DNA of 64,000 nt from CAZFGK01 sp964518635 (GCA_964518635.1 CAZFGK010000009.1:43456-107455), one strand, 5' to 3'. Positions 35,322-45,596 are shown, counted from the first letter of the stretch. The notes: generated by a model from the sequence alone, not told the origin. Program-made: numbers and translations.

Positions 35322-36572
35322 CTATTCGTAGCGAAGGGCTTCGATCGGATCGAGCTTGGCGGCTTTTGCGGCAGGGTAGATACCCGAGACCAACCCGACC
35401 GTCACAGAGACAAAGAAGCCTATTAACACCCACGGTATGGAAATACCGTTAGGGAATCCGGCAATAGCATTAGCGGCCAACCCAATCGGGATCCCGACCA
35501 GAATCCCAAGTACGCCTCCAGTACCGGAGAGTGTCATCGCTTCGGTCAGGAATTGTGAGATGATGTTGGCTTTCCTTGCTCCGATTGCCTTCCGTACGCC
35601 AATCTCACGAGTTCGCTCTGTAACCGAAACCAGCATGATATTGGTCACCCCAATACCGCCTACCAACAGCCCAACGGATGTTATTGCAATCATCGCGAAA
35701 TAAAGATAACCGGTAATGTCGCCAACTTCATCGCGGATATTATCCTGTGTCGACATCGCAAAGTTGTCCGGCTTGTTGAACGGAACGCGTCGATAGAGTC
35801 GAAGGGCGGCGGTAATCTCTTCCTTTGCCTGATCAATCTTGTCATGGCTTACGGCACTCGCCATAAGTGAAAGCTCTTTCTCCCATGGATGAATTTTTTC
35901 AAACGTAGAGAGTGGCATCATGATCGAACGGTTGATTTCATCATCCCCGAAATTCGACTCAAATTCCTTAAGTACCCCAATGACCTGAAATTCTCGTCCA
36001 TTGACTCTGATGAGCTTATCAACGGCTGAGGCACCTTCAAAAAGTGCTTCGGCGACTCGGCTCCCAATCACACAGTTCATCAGGCGATATTTTTCATCTG
36101 TGTCGTTAAAGAAACGACCCTGGGTCATCTCCTGACTTCTCACCTTGAGGAAGTCAGGCCAGGTACCAGAGATCGCGCCCTGATTGTACTTGTTCCCCAT
36201 GTATTTGACTTCATTTCCACCCTGTTTGAAGTAGAAATTCTGAGGGGATACGCCTGTGATACTCGGACATTCAGCCATGATAACATATGCTTCTTCAGAT
36301 GTAATCGGCTTGCGCGTGCGCTCTTCGTCGGAGAGGTCTTCCCAATCAGTCGAAGGACTGAATTTAGTGATATAGATCACATTCGTCCCGATGTTGTTGA
36401 TCTCCTCATCGACGGCACGGGCGAGACCATCAATTATCGACGAAAGTCCAATCACCGAAGTGACGCCAATAAGCACACCGAGAATGGTCAGAAAAGAACG
36501 AAACTTGTTTGCTCGTAGTGACCCGAAGGCCATCTTCACTGCTTCTTTGATTTCGACACTTGATAAATACAT
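35322..36572 (-). CDS. MacB/FtsX-type ABC transporter permease, copy 2
   Basis: A 416-residue inner-membrane permease with one N-terminal membrane segment, a large periplasmic MacB_PCD-like domain (about residues 45-280) and three C-terminal segments (FtsX domain). The conserved SLRANKFRSFLTILGVLIG opening and the C-terminal TREIGVRKAIGARKANI and KLDPIEALRYE motifs are typical. It follows the other permease after three bases. Two different permeases plus one ATPase suggest a heterodimer. Confidence 0.92.
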   Translation of the reverse strand: MYLSSVEIKEAVKMAFGSLRANKFRSFLTILGVLIGVTSVIGLSSIIDGLARAVDEEINNIGTNVIYITKFSPSTDWEDLSDEERTRKPITSEEAYVIMAECPSITGVSPQNFYFKQGGNEVKYMGNKYNQGAISGTWPDFLKVRSQEMTQGRFFNDTDEKYRLMNCVIGSRVAEALFEGASAVDKLIRVNGREFQVIGVLKEFESNFGDDEINRSIMMPLSTFEKIHPWEKELSLMASAVSHDKIDQAKEEITAALRLYRRVPFNKPDNFAMSTQDNIRDEVGDITGYLYFAMIAITSVGLLVGGIGVTNIMLVSVTERTREIGVRKAIGARKANIISQFLTEAMTLSGTGGVLGILVGIPIGLAANAIAGFPNGISIPWVLIGFFVSVTVGLVSGIYPAAKAAKLDPIEALRYE

Positions 36573-36575
36573 AGG

Positions 36576-37796
36576 TTACTCGTAACTCAGTGCTTTGATC
36601 GGATCAAGTTTGGCCGCTTTCATCGCAGGATAGATCCCGAAGAAAAGGCCGGTGAAAGTCGACATACCAAGTCCAAGCGCGACAGAAATCAAGGAAGGGG
36701 ACATCTGAATTCCAATGAGCCCAACGATTGATTGTGCTGCGATGTAGCCCAGAGCGACACCGATCATTCCACCGGTCATGGTAACCATCAAGGTTTCAAA
36801 CAGAAACTGATACATGATATGATTTCTGCGTGCACCGAGAGACTTTCGAATACCTATTTCACGTGTTCTTTCTGAAACCGCTACCATCATGATATTCATG
36901 ACGACGATCCCACCGATTACCAACGCAATCGAAGAGATCAGAATCATCGCACTGCGCATGAAAGCAGTCAGACTGCTGATAATCTCAATCGCCGCGGCGG
37001 CGGTCAGCAAATCGAAATCATCCTCTTTGTTGTAGGGGACATTGCGTGCCGTTCGCAAGAGTAAACGCGTTTCGTCCATCGCCCGATCCAGAGTCTCTGG
37101 GGAACCAGCGGAGACAAAGAAGTTCAGTCGTCGACGTGGCTCACCAAACTGCTTACGGAAACGCTCAAAGGGGATGACCACAGTATTGTCATTGTCATGA
37201 TCAAATACGGCCCCGCTCTTGGCGGCTACGCCGATCACTTCATATTTGACGCCGTTGATGCGAATTTCTTTGCCGAGCGGGTCGGTTCCCTCAAAGAGAC
37301 GTTCGCTGACCGTCTGTCCGATGTAAGCAACGGCGCGGGCGTGATAATTATCTTCGTATGACAGATATCGCCCCAATGAAACGTCGATATCGACGATGTT
37401 TCCCATCTCCTCGGTTGTTGCCTCAAGTGAGCAATCCCTGACACGTTTTCCATTCGCCGTGACGTTGACATTCTCCCCGGTTCGAGGAGCCACACGCACA
37501 CAGCTCTCACATGAGGCCTTTACCAGCTCCAGATGTTCGAGCTTGAGTGGTTTGCGACGTACTTTTTCCCAGAACATCTCTTCGCTTGTGACGATCCCCA
37601 TACGGGTGACCACGAAAGTCGAAGATCCAATGCTGTTGAATGTATCGGCGATCCCCTTTTGAAGCCCCTCAAGTGCTGACATGATGGTCATCACTGAGGT
37701 CACACCGACTACAACTCCAAGAAGTGTCAGGAACGAACGTAGCTTATTTGCGCGTAGAGCGTCGAAGGCAATTCTGACAAGCGACAGAGTGATCAT
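36576..37796 (-). CDS. MacB/FtsX-type ABC transporter permease, copy 1
   Basis: A 406-residue protein with the same layout as the next gene: ALRANKLRSFLTLLGVVVG opening, a periplasmic domain with SCESCVRVAPRTGENVNV (two Cys spaced CxxC that the partner lacks), and the FtsX tail with TREIGIRKSLGARRNHI and KLDPIKALSYE. The ATPase gene lies 46 bases upstream. Confidence 0.92.
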   Translation of the reverse strand: MITLSLVRIAFDALRANKLRSFLTLLGVVVGVTSVMTIMSALEGLQKGIADTFNSIGSSTFVVTRMGIVTSEEMFWEKVRRKPLKLEHLELVKASCESCVRVAPRTGENVNVTANGKRVRDCSLEATTEEMGNIVDIDVSLGRYLSYEDNYHARAVAYIGQTVSERLFEGTDPLGKEIRINGVKYEVIGVAAKSGAVFDHDNDNTVVIPFERFRKQFGEPRRRLNFFVSAGSPETLDRAMDETRLLLRTARNVPYNKEDDFDLLTAAAAIEIISSLTAFMRSAMILISSIALVIGGIVVMNIMMVAVSERTREIGIRKSLGARRNHIMYQFLFETLMVTMTGGMIGVALGYIAAQSIVGLIGIQMSPSLISVALGLGMSTFTGLFFGIYPAMKAAKLDPIKALSYE

Positions 37797-37842
37797 GATT
37801 TACTTTTCCATAGCCGATCTGCTCATCGACGCAGGCATAAGA

Positions 37843-38541
37843 TTAAGCGTGCGCGACGCCAGTTTGTGAGGTTCGTTCGTCACTGGCAATTTTGCCGTCA
37901 CGAATAGAGAGCACACGATGGGCATTTTTCGCCACATCCGGCTCGTGAGTCACAATAATGATCGTGTTACCCTGTTTATGCAAATCAGCAAAGAGACGCA
38001 TAATCTCTTCGGAAGTTTTTGAATCAAGATTTCCCGTCGGCTCGTCGGCGAGAATGATAGATGGATCGTTGACCAGAGCGCGCGCAACCGCGACACGCTG
38101 ACGTTGTCCACCGGAGAGTTCATTCGGCTTGTGCGTCATACGCTCCGCCAACTGTACTTTGGTGAGCGCGGCTTTCGCTTTTTCAATCCGCTCCTTTGCC
38201 GGGGTCCCATTATAGACGAGCGGCAACTCGACATTGTGCAGTGCGGTCGCACGGGGGAGAAGATTGAAGGTCTGGAAGACAAAACCGATTTCCCGGTTTC
38301 GTATATTCGCCAGTTCATCGTCGTTCATGGTGCTGGCAAGCTTCCCATTGAGCTCGTATGTCCCCTGAGTCGGCGTATCAAGACAACCGATCAGATTCAT
38401 GAGAGTCGATTTCCCTGAGCCAGAAGGGCCCATGATCGCGACATATTCACCCTTTTCGATCGTGATACTCACCCCGCGAAGGGCATGCACCAGTTCGGAA
38501 CCCATCTGATAGGTTTTCCAGAGATCAGTCGTTCGAATCAT
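37843..38541 (-). CDS. MacB/LolD-type ABC transporter ATP-binding protein
   Basis: A 232-residue ATPase with Walker [16 protein letters not shown]-loop [10 protein letters not shown], signature [15 protein letters not shown] and Walker [14 protein letters not shown], the pattern of the LolD/MacB/YknY group that drives mechanotransmission rather than substrate passage through the membrane. A GTG at 38547 overlaps the stop of the adaptor gene (TAGTG); the ATG at 38541 is preferred. It is part of the TolC-adaptor-ATPase-permease set. Confidence 0.95.
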   Translation of the reverse strand: MIRTTDLWKTYQMGSELVHALRGVSITIEKGEYVAIMGPSGSGKSTLMNLIGCLDTPTQGTYELNGKLASTMNDDELANIRNREIGFVFQTFNLLPRATALHNVELPLVYNGTPAKERIEKAKAALTKVQLAERMTHKPNELSGGQRQRVAVARALVNDPSIILADEPTGNLDSKTSEEIMRLFADLHKQGNTIIIVTHEPDVAKNAHRVLSIRDGKIASDERTSQTGVAHA

Positions 38542-38546
38542 CGACA

Positions 38547-39866
38547 CTAGTTTTTTCCACCAGACTTTTTCATGCCTTCTTCATTCTTGACGCGAACTTC
38601 TTCGCCGTCCACGAGGTTTCGAAGAGCGGCATAGGAACCGGAGACAACTGAGTCACCGTCTTTGATACCGGACAGGATTTCTATACTCTTCCGATCTGCA
38701 ATTCCGGTGGCAACTTCGACGAAGGTAACTTTACCTTCTCTGACAACAAAGACGCCCTTGAGGTCTTTCCGTTCAGTGTCGTCATCTTTCTTTTTCATAT
38801 CGGCACTATCTTCCGTCGCAGCTTCTACTCCACCTTTTTCGGAAGCACGGCGATCACGAGCACGCGCAAGGGAATCCAAATCCCAGCTTCGAGCCACTAC
38901 ACAGCTGAATGGCAGTGCGAGGGCATCATTTCTTTCATTGGTGGTAACATCGACGGTAGCCGACATGCCGGGACGAATACGATCATTCACTTCAGTGAAA
39001 AGGATCGTCACTTTGAAATCTGTTGATTGTTCCTGCGACCCAGCACCGCTGACGATTGCTGAATTCCCGATTTCGATCACGCGACCGGCGAAGGTCGTAT
39101 CGGGGAAGGCATCGACTTCAATCTCGGCCTTCTGACCTAATTCAATCTTGCTGACTTCCGTTTCGTCGACCTCCACCTGTACTTCAAAGGCATTCAGATT
39201 GGAAATAGTCATCAGGGTTTTTCCCTGTGTGAAAGAGGTCTGCGCCGCGGCGACTTCACCGACTTCGACATCGACTAACGTCACGATGCCATCCATTGGC
39301 GCAACGATTTTCGCTTTCCGGAAATTCTCCATCTGCTTGTCGAATGCTGAGCGAAGTTGCTTTGACTGGGCAAGCATCGCTTCGTAGCTGGATTGACTAT
39401 TGAGATGATCGTACCTGGCGTTCTTGAACTGTGTTTCGGAGGTCAGCTTTTCGGCGTAGAGTTTTTCCTGCCGCTGGTATTCTTCGGTCGCCTGATCAAG
39501 CAATGTCTTTGAGCCGTTGAGACGGGCTTCTGTCTCTGACATGGCAAATCTCGCCTGATCGACATCAGAACGAAGACGGGTTGTATCAAGGACTATAAGG
39601 AGCTGCCCCTGCTTGACAGTGTCCCCTTCTTTGACTTTCAGATCAATCACTTCGCCGTTTACTTCGGAGGTGATATTCACTTTGGTCTGCGGTTGGACAC
39701 GACCGGAAGCGGAGACCTGCTCGACGAGCTGTTTCTTCTCGACCGCGGCAACGCTGACTTCGGTCCCCTTCTTCTTCCCTTGCATCATGCCGACTACGAT
39801 AATCGCAGCAACCAGCACCACTCCACCCAGAATCAGAAAGAGACGCTTTTTAGATACTCCTGGCAT
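38547..39866 (-). CDS. Periplasmic adaptor (MacA/HlyD-type membrane fusion protein)
   Basis: A 439-residue adaptor linking an inner-membrane transporter to TolC. One N-terminal membrane segment ([19 protein letters not shown]), a split lipoyl-like domain ([20 protein letters not shown] and [17 protein letters not shown]), a long alpha-helical hairpin between them, then beta-barrel and membrane-proximal domains. A charged insertion rich in Glu, Asp and Lys (near residues 330-365, from [11 protein letters not shown] to DDDTERKD) is larger than usual. AAAGGA stands nine or ten bases before the ATG. Confidence 0.93.
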   Translation of the reverse strand: MPGVSKKRLFLILGGVVLVAAIIVVGMMQGKKKGTEVSVAAVEKKQLVEQVSASGRVQPQTKVNITSEVNGEVIDLKVKEGDTVKQGQLLIVLDTTRLRSDVDQARFAMSETEARLNGSKTLLDQATEEYQRQEKLYAEKLTSETQFKNARYDHLNSQSSYEAMLAQSKQLRSAFDKQMENFRKAKIVAPMDGIVTLVDVEVGEVAAAQTSFTQGKTLMTISNLNAFEVQVEVDETEVSKIELGQKAEIEVDAFPDTTFAGRVIEIGNSAIVSGAGSQEQSTDFKVTILFTEVNDRIRPGMSATVDVTTNERNDALALPFSCVVARSWDLDSLARARDRRASEKGGVEAATEDSADMKKKDDDTERKDLKGVFVVREGKVTFVEVATGIADRKSIEILSGIKDGDSVVSGSYAALRNLVDGEEVRVKNEEGMKKSGGKN

Positions 39867-39905
39867 ACCCACAATATCCTTTCAAAAAACGCGAAGTCCG
39901 CGTTA

Positions 39906-41249
39906 CTAGTATTTGCCCGTCGCGTTTTCAAGACGAGCCACTGCCAGGTTTAGATTGAAGCCGACCTGCAATTGTTGCACCTGTGCGCGTTTAAGACTGA
40001 CCTGCGATTCAAGCAGGTCAAGAATCGTCGCCGCACCGAGGTTATATTTCTCCTGCGTAATTTTCAGATCTTCCGTTGCCGCCTCGACACTCTCATTGGC
40101 GACTTTGGTCTGCTCTTTGAGGACTTCGATCTCGGAGTAGACCGACTTAATGTTCGAGATGGTCTGATTTTTCAGATCGGCCTGTGCTGCGAGTGCATTA
40201 TTGCGCGAGACTTTCGCACTGGTAATCGAGCGTTCCCGCTGAAAGCCGTCGAAGATTGTCCAGTCAACACCAATGCCGATGGAGCGAGACATACCTTCAC
40301 TCTCAAAGAGTTCGACGAATCCAAAAGTCCCCTTCCCCCAACTCAGACTTGCTGAACCGGAGAGAGTCGGCAGATAGGATGCTGATGCAGCGCTGAGCGA
40401 TTTCCTTGCACTTTTAACAGAGAATTCACTCGAAAGAACACTCGGGCGATGAGTGAGACCATATTCGATCGCTTCATTTTGTGTCCCCGGATATTCGCGT
40501 GGTGTGACCGCCGCTGAAAATGTCCACTCCTGACGTGGGTCTGCACCGATAGTGTAGGCAAGATCGGCTTTGGTAGTAGTCACACTATTTTGTGCGCGAA
40601 GCAGTTCAAGACGATCACTGCCTACTTGTACTTTTTGCTTAAGGACATCCGAGAGAGAGGCAGAGCCAAGGTCAAATCGAGACTGAATGAGCTTCAACTG
40701 CTCTTCGGAGCGTTTGACTGCTTCCTGCTGCACGTTGATGTTCTGCGCGCTGACCAGATATTGATAGTAAGCGAGCTTGACTGCATAAATCAGGTCCTGT
40801 TCGGACCCAATGACATCAAGGCGAGCTCGTTCACGATCAGCAGAAGCCGCCGCAAGATTGAAAAAGTTGCTCAAGTCGAACAATGACATCGACGCTCTGC
40901 CCGACAAAGACTGGTTCTTTCCGTTCTGATCGGGAACGTCAACCGTGATCTTATTGCCGGATGAATCAAGGTCTTCGGTCGTCTGGTCAAACTGCTTGGA
41001 TGTGCTATTATTGTAAGAGGCACTGACTCGCGGCAGGAAGGCACCGAGGGCAGCGCGCTTGCCGGCTTTGGCAAGCTCTTCGTCGCCTCGAGCACGGATG
41101 ATACTTGCCCGGTTGGCCAGGGCGAGCTTGATGCAATCATCCAGTGTCAGCTCGGTGGCGTGAGCAGTGGATGGCACGGTGAAACCCAGACCACAAACGA
41201 TGGCGAGGGCTGTAATAAGTGAAACGGACTTGTGAACTCGATAACTCAT
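39906..41249 (-). CDS. TolC-family outer-membrane channel
   Basis: A 447-residue outer-membrane efflux protein with a signal peptide (SLITALAIVCGLGFTVPSTAHA), two internally similar OEP repeats rich in heptads, and the usual LTLDDCIKLALANRAS opening. GGGAG precedes the ATG. It stands between the YIP1 gene (10 bases) and the adaptor gene (39 bases), so it is the outer-membrane end of the same export machine. Confidence 0.93.
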   Translation of the reverse strand: MSYRVHKSVSLITALAIVCGLGFTVPSTAHATELTLDDCIKLALANRASIIRARGDEELAKAGKRAALGAFLPRVSASYNNSTSKQFDQTTEDLDSSGNKITVDVPDQNGKNQSLSGRASMSLFDLSNFFNLAAASADRERARLDVIGSEQDLIYAVKLAYYQYLVSAQNINVQQEAVKRSEEQLKLIQSRFDLGSASLSDVLKQKVQVGSDRLELLRAQNSVTTTKADLAYTIGADPRQEWTFSAAVTPREYPGTQNEAIEYGLTHRPSVLSSEFSVKSARKSLSAASASYLPTLSGSASLSWGKGTFGFVELFESEGMSRSIGIGVDWTIFDGFQRERSITSAKVSRNNALAAQADLKNQTISNIKSVYSEIEVLKEQTKVANESVEAATEDLKITQEKYNLGAATILDLLESQVSLKRAQVQQLQVGFNLNLAVARLENATGKY

Positions 41250-41259
41250 CTTTTCTCCC

Positions 41260-41982
41260 TTAGCTTGGCTGCATCAACGCGCCGAGCAAACTAAAGCCGA
41301 TTCCGATAGAGGTAATCAGACCCAGCGATATGATTCCGATCATGTATCCTTTGTTGCGTGAAGTCTGAAATATTTCTGTTGCCATAAGCGATAAGGCAAT
41401 CGCCTCCCAGATGTGGAAGAGACTAAATTTACTGAGAAAAACCCATAGCGGGCTCGTCACATCCATCTCGCTCAATAAGGCTGCCGGAGACACGGAAAAT
41501 CCCATTTCCCCCTTCATGAGCATCAGTGGAACGAGGAGGAGCGTGCCGAAAGCGTAGAGCCAAGCTGCATATGTTGCCGATGAGTAAATTCGCTCAAAGC
41601 TGCACTTGATCCCCATTCCCCATGATCCGACTATCATCATGACCAATGACACGATTAGGGGCAGGACGATTCCTGCCAGAGACGCTCCAACGAGCCCGAA
41701 GACTCCGGTCATGGAGCGTATCTGCTCTTCAGTCGCAGTCGGAAGTCCTTTTGCCGCCTGCTCTTCCATCTGCTGGATCGATAACTCAATCACGAGATCT
41801 TTGATCAGGTAAAAGGTCAGGAAGTAAAGCAGCGACGTCAAAATTGCCGGTATCAACCAGTGCGGTTTCACCGTCAGCGCTTTCCCCAGACGACTCGGAT
41901 TGATGAACACGTCAAGAAGCCCCTGCCAGGGAGAATAGTTCCCGGTCGGTGCACTCAATGGCTGCGTTATGCTCTCCTGCAT
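41260..41982 (-). CDS. YIP1-family membrane protein
   Basis: A 240-residue protein with about five hydrophobic segments. The N-terminal PWQGLLDVFINPSRLGKALTVKPHW stretch and the central IVGSWGMGIKCSFERIYSSATYAAW block agree with bacterial Yip1/DUF1282-type proteins. AAGGAG stands seven bases before the ATG. It heads the tolC-adaptor-ABC series, ending 10 bases before tolC, and is likely an accessory membrane factor of that system; this role is inferred. Confidence 0.85.
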   Translation of the reverse strand: MQESITQPLSAPTGNYSPWQGLLDVFINPSRLGKALTVKPHWLIPAILTSLLYFLTFYLIKDLVIELSIQQMEEQAAKGLPTATEEQIRSMTGVFGLVGASLAGIVLPLIVSLVMMIVGSWGMGIKCSFERIYSSATYAAWLYAFGTLLLVPLMLMKGEMGFSVSPAALLSEMDVTSPLWVFLSKFSLFHIWEAIALSLMATEIFQTSRNKGYMIGIISLGLITSIGIGFSLLGALMQPS

Positions 41983-42051
41983 CTGTTACTCCTTGTTACG
42001 CAACACTGAGCGTGATGTTTCATCACACCCGTGTGGCGACAAAAAACACTC

Positions 42052-43005
42052 TCATCCCGCACGCTTGTGCAGACGGTCTTCCATCTCTTCGATATATTTC
42101 TCTGCTGCAACAGCGGCGGTTGTCCCATCTCCGACAGCGTTGGTTACCTGACGAACGAGTTGCGCGCGGACATCACCACAGGCGAAGATGCCATGAATCG
42201 AAGTCTCCATCTTTTCATCGGTGATGATATACCCCCCTTTGTCCTTCCGGAGGGCTTCGCGCACCATCCAGGTATTCGGCGTAAAACCGAGATAGGGGAA
42301 GATCGCGCCGACTTCGATAGTCGAGTGCAAGTTCGATTTCAAATTTTTGAGTTTCAATGAGGTTACAGTCATGCCGTTCCCCTGAATCTCTTCAACGATG
42401 GTATCCCAAATAAACTCAACTTTTGGATTTGCCATCGCCCGCTGTTGGATGATCTTTTGTGCCCGCAGAGTATCGCGACGGTGAATGATAATCACCTTGG
42501 TGGCAAACTTGGTGAGAAAGACTCCCTCTTCCACCGCGGCATCTCCACCACCAACCACTGCGATGACTTTTTCTTTGAAAAAGGCACCGTCACAGATCGC
42601 GCAGTAGGAAACTCCCTTTCCTGAATATTCTTTTTCACCCGGAATATTCAGATAGATCGGCGCGCCACCGGTGGCCAGAATGATTGCCTTGGCGCAATAG
42701 ATTTTCCCGGAGGCGCAGCGTGCTACGCGAGAGTCCCCATCGACATAGACCTCTTCGACCTCTTCACTCGCGATTTCAAGACCAAACTTTTTGGCGTGTT
42801 CGGTGAATTTCATGCCGAGTTCCGCGCCCGATATATGCTCGAAACCGAGGTAATCTTCGACTTCACCAGTCAGAGCAATCTGACCGCCGGGGAGATATTT
42901 TTCCAGACAGATCGCTTTTCGTCTCGCTCGCGCGGCATACATACCGGCGCACAATCCGCCGGGACCTCCACCAACAATGACAATGTCATAATTCAGATCA
43001 GACAT
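42052..43005 (-). CDS. trxB: Thioredoxin-disulfide reductase
   Basis: A 317-residue flavoprotein that passes electrons from NADPH to thioredoxin. The N-terminal FAD site is GGGPGGLCAGMYAARA, the redox-active CxxC is CAIC (about residues 133-136, in SYCAICDGAFF), the NADPH site GGGDAAVEEG follows, and GIFACGDVRAQLVRQVTNAVGDG closes the FAD domain. Length and order are those of low-Mr bacterial TrxB. It lies 57 bases after cobO and 69 bases before the YIP1 gene on the same strand. Confidence 0.93.
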   Translation of the reverse strand: MSDLNYDIVIVGGGPGGLCAGMYAARARRKAICLEKYLPGGQIALTGEVEDYLGFEHISGAELGMKFTEHAKKFGLEIASEEVEEVYVDGDSRVARCASGKIYCAKAIILATGGAPIYLNIPGEKEYSGKGVSYCAICDGAFFKEKVIAVVGGGDAAVEEGVFLTKFATKVIIIHRRDTLRAQKIIQQRAMANPKVEFIWDTIVEEIQGNGMTVTSLKLKNLKSNLHSTIEVGAIFPYLGFTPNTWMVREALRKDKGGYIITDEKMETSIHGIFACGDVRAQLVRQVTNAVGDGTTAAVAAEKYIEEMEDRLHKRAG

Positions 43006-43034
43006 CTTCTTCTCTTTTCATTCTAATCATCTCG

Positions 43035-43062
43035 CATCTCATTCAATCCAGTGAATGAGATG
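43035..43062 (-). other. Perfect hairpin directly after the cobO stop codon
   Basis: CATCTCATTC and GAATGAGATG form a perfect 10-bp stem with an 8-base loop, adjacent to the cobO stop. There is no U run after it, so it is more likely an mRNA stabilising or attenuating structure between cobO and trxB than a terminator. Confidence 0.5.
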
Positions 43063-43623
43063 TTACCAGTCGATTCCTTTTTGCGCGAGTATCCCCTTTT
43101 GGTAGGGATGCTTTATCTCAGTCATCTCAGTTACAAGATCAGCCTTTTCGATCAGCCATTTACTTGCTCCGCGTCCGGTGATGACCAAGTGCTGCTTTTC
43201 TGACCGAGCTGCCACGATCTCTTTTACTTCCAGTTCGGTCACAAGCCCCAGATCAGCGGCAACATTGAGCTCATCAAGAACTACCAATGGGTATTTTCCG
43301 GATCGAATTTTTTCAAGAGCAAGCTGTACCCCGGCTTTTGCAGCAGCACGGTGCTCTTCGAAATCTTTGGTGTCGTCGACTATCCCCACGAAACCCTCGC
43401 CGACAATATGAAGTTCCACATTCGGTTCGAGACGCTTGAGTCCCTTGAGTTCGCCGTACTTCCAGCTTCCTTTGACGAATTGAATCAGGCAGACCTGCCA
43501 GTCGTAGCCAACCGCACGTACACACATGCCTAACGCGGCAGTGGTCTTCCCTTTGCCGTTGCCGGTGTAGACGATTAACAGTCCCGGGTGCTTCTCAGTT
43601 GGTTGTTCGCTTGTGCTACTCAT
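43063..43623 (-). CDS. cobO: Cob(I)yrinic acid a,c-diamide adenosyltransferase
   Basis: A 186-residue CobO/BtuR/CobA-type enzyme that adds the adenosyl group to corrinoids, giving coenzyme B12. The P-loop is YTGNGKGKTTAALGMCVRA; other marks are QVCLIQFVKGSWKYGE and the VVLDELNVAADLGLV block and VITGRGASKWLIEKADLVTEM. Length is normal. Divergent from dcd. Co-location with trxB suggests only shared transcription. Confidence 0.95.
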   Translation of the reverse strand: MSSTSEQPTEKHPGLLIVYTGNGKGKTTAALGMCVRAVGYDWQVCLIQFVKGSWKYGELKGLKRLEPNVELHIVGEGFVGIVDDTKDFEEHRAAAKAGVQLALEKIRSGKYPLVVLDELNVAADLGLVTELEVKEIVAARSEKQHLVITGRGASKWLIEKADLVTEMTEIKHPYQKGILAQKGIDW

Positions 43624-43728
43624 GCGAGCCGGTCAAGGTATCTCTCCGGCAGAGGGACGGCAATCTCTTGTTTTCGCCGTTTCGTTCTTTTAACATCCGG
43701 CCCAAGTAATTACCAAGCTGGAGGTTCG

Positions 43729-44295
43729 ATGCCGATAAAGTCTGACCGGTGGATCCGGGAAATGTCACGCGGGAAACGAATGATTGAGCCGTTCAGTGAC
43801 GAGCAGGTGCGTTCCGGAATAAGCTTCGGGCTCTCCTCCTACGGCTACGATATTTCCCTTCATGACGAGTTCCAGGTTCCACTGGAGACTACCGGAACAT
43901 CAGGGGTGATCGACCCCAAAGGGGATTCAAAGACCCTTTTTCAGACCATCCTTGCACCAACGGTCGATATCCCCCCGCAGACTGCGATTCTTGCCCGGAC
44001 GAAGGAGTATTTCCGGATTCCTCGCGGAGTTTTGACCATCTGCTTCGGGAAATCGACCTATGCCCGTTGCGGGCTGCTCGTCAACGTGACCCCCTTTGAG
44101 CCGGAATGGGAGGGGTTTGCCACCCTGTCGCTGGTCAATGCCTCTGGCCGGCCAATCAGAGTCTACGCCAACGAGGGGATCGCCCAGCTTCTCTTTCTGG
44201 AGTCGGATGAGCTTTGTGAACGCTCCTACGCCGACAAAAAGGGGCGATACCAGGCGCAGCAGTCAATCACCCACGCCAAGGGGCAGGCAGAGTAG
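43729..44295 (+). CDS. dcd: dCTP deaminase
   Basis: A 188-residue trimeric dCTP deaminase (some members also cut dUTP). GGAGG stands five bases before the ATG at 43729, so the frame upstream to 43588 is ignored. Conserved parts are SSYGYDISLHDEFQV, the FGKSTYARCGLLVNVTPFEPEWEGFATLSLVN active-site region (quoted in two parts: FGKSTYARCG and NVTPFEPEWEGF, with the catalytic Glu in EWEG) and the ending GRYQAQQSITHAKG. Confidence 0.95.
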   Translation: MPIKSDRWIREMSRGKRMIEPFSDEQVRSGISFGLSSYGYDISLHDEFQVPLETTGTSGVIDPKGDSKTLFQTILAPTVDIPPQTAILARTKEYFRIPRGVLTICFGKSTYARCGLLVNVTPFEPEWEGFATLSLVNASGRPIRVYANEGIAQLLFLESDELCERSYADKKGRYQAQQSITHAKGQAE

Positions 44296-44558
44296 ATTTT
44301 CGGGATGCAGTTCGACGGAACTCCTTTCCCCCTTCCAGAACCGAAAGCAGATTTCGATGTACAAGTTGGGTGGAGAGGAAAAAGACGTCCAGATTGGGGC
44401 TATTTAGTGTCGCTCATGGTAAAAATCAGAGTCGCGGGTTGACCCCTTCGCTGAACCATCTATCTTCCTCGCCGATCATGGTACTACCGCAGTAGCATTG
44501 ATCGATACGTATGAAATTTGAATCCCGGCCGGTCCGGAATGAACGATACAGGAGAGAC

Positions 44559-45596
44559 ATGACCAGCAGAACATTGACCTATCCGACCATTTCTATCAAG
44601 ACAATTCTCCCCTTCCTGATTGGCGCGTTTGGAATCCTGTTCCTCTCGGCCACCCTTCAGGCGCAGACCGGGAAGCTGCCGGTTGCCCGGGCTGGGGCAA
44701 TTGGAACTCCGACGGGAAAGATTGCTTTTATTCGTGATAAGAATGTCTGGGTGATGGAAGCTAATGGCTCCAACAAGACTATCATCACCCAGGTCACCAA
44801 TGCCGTGGGCAGATTGTCATGGGCACCGGATGGAAAGCGTATTCTATTCTCTCGTGGCGGAGAATATCAGTTTACTGCCCCCGATCTGATGGGCGGACGG
44901 CGGAAAGTCTATGACCTGTTTATCGCCTTTGTCGACAGTGCGAAGATCGGCAACTCCGAATTCTGGTATCGGATTTCTGACGACATGGGGAGTCGCGAAG
45001 GGGAATGGCTCGCCAATGGGAAAATGATCTTTGCGAAAGAACTCCGCGCCAATATCGTCAACGCTGAATCTCCAAACTACCAGCTTGTCATGTCCGACGA
45101 AGAGGGGGGCTCTCTTGAAATCATCCGGAAAGACTGGCAGAACAGTAACCTCTCCTTTCAGGCACCGAGCATGAATGCGAATGGTGATATTGTCACTTCA
45201 CTGTTCTACGACATGCGTCCGCAAGGACTCGTGGTACTCACCAAGAACAATTACATGGAATCAGTTGAGTCATTGAAATCCCGTTCTGCCGCAAACACTG
45301 GCTTCGCTGCACCGAGCTGGTCCCCCGACGGAAAATGGATTGCGGCGGTGAGTACCTCACTCACCGCGCAGGGGTTGTATCTGTTCAGTCCTGACCTGAA
45401 GGAGAAATTCCTCGTCTTTCAGCCGATTGCTGGACAGAATCTGCAGATCATCGCGCCGTCATTTTCGCCGAACTCAAAATGGCTGACGGTTTCCACCACC
45501 GACGGATCAATCTGGACGGTCGATATCACCGGAAACAACGCCAAGCGAATCTCCGGTCCCGGAACTGATGGCAGCCCGGCCTGGTCGAAGCAATAG
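44559..45596 (+). CDS. Exported TolB/WD40-like beta-propeller (PD40) protein
   Basis: A 345-residue protein with a signal peptide (hydrophobic core ILPFLIGAFGILFLSATLQA) and repeated PD40 blades such as KIAFIRDKNVWVMEANGSNK, LSWAPDGKRILFS, PSWSPDGKWIAAVS and PSFSPNSKWLTVS, ending GTDGSPAWSKQ. It looks like a TolB-like periplasmic propeller, but the TolB N-terminal domain is missing and no Pal/TolQRA genes lie nearby. AGGAGA stands just before the ATG at 44559. The 263 bases before it hold nothing I can identify. Confidence 0.85.
   Translation: MTSRTLTYPTISIKTILPFLIGAFGILFLSATLQAQTGKLPVARAGAIGTPTGKIAFIRDKNVWVMEANGSNKTIITQVTNAVGRLSWAPDGKRILFSRGGEYQFTAPDLMGGRRKVYDLFIAFVDSAKIGNSEFWYRISDDMGSREGEWLANGKMIFAKELRANIVNAESPNYQLVMSDEEGGSLEIIRKDWQNSNLSFQAPSMNANGDIVTSLFYDMRPQGLVVLTKNNYMESVESLKSRSAANTGFAAPSWSPDGKWIAAVSTSLTAQGLYLFSPDLKEKFLVFQPIAGQNLQIIAPSFSPNSKWLTVSTTDGSIWTVDITGNNAKRISGPGTDGSPAWSKQ

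Noticed and set aside
43035..43062. Hairpin after cobO as a terminator
   Set aside because: No U run follows, and trxB begins 30 bases beyond on the same strand; kept only as a structure.
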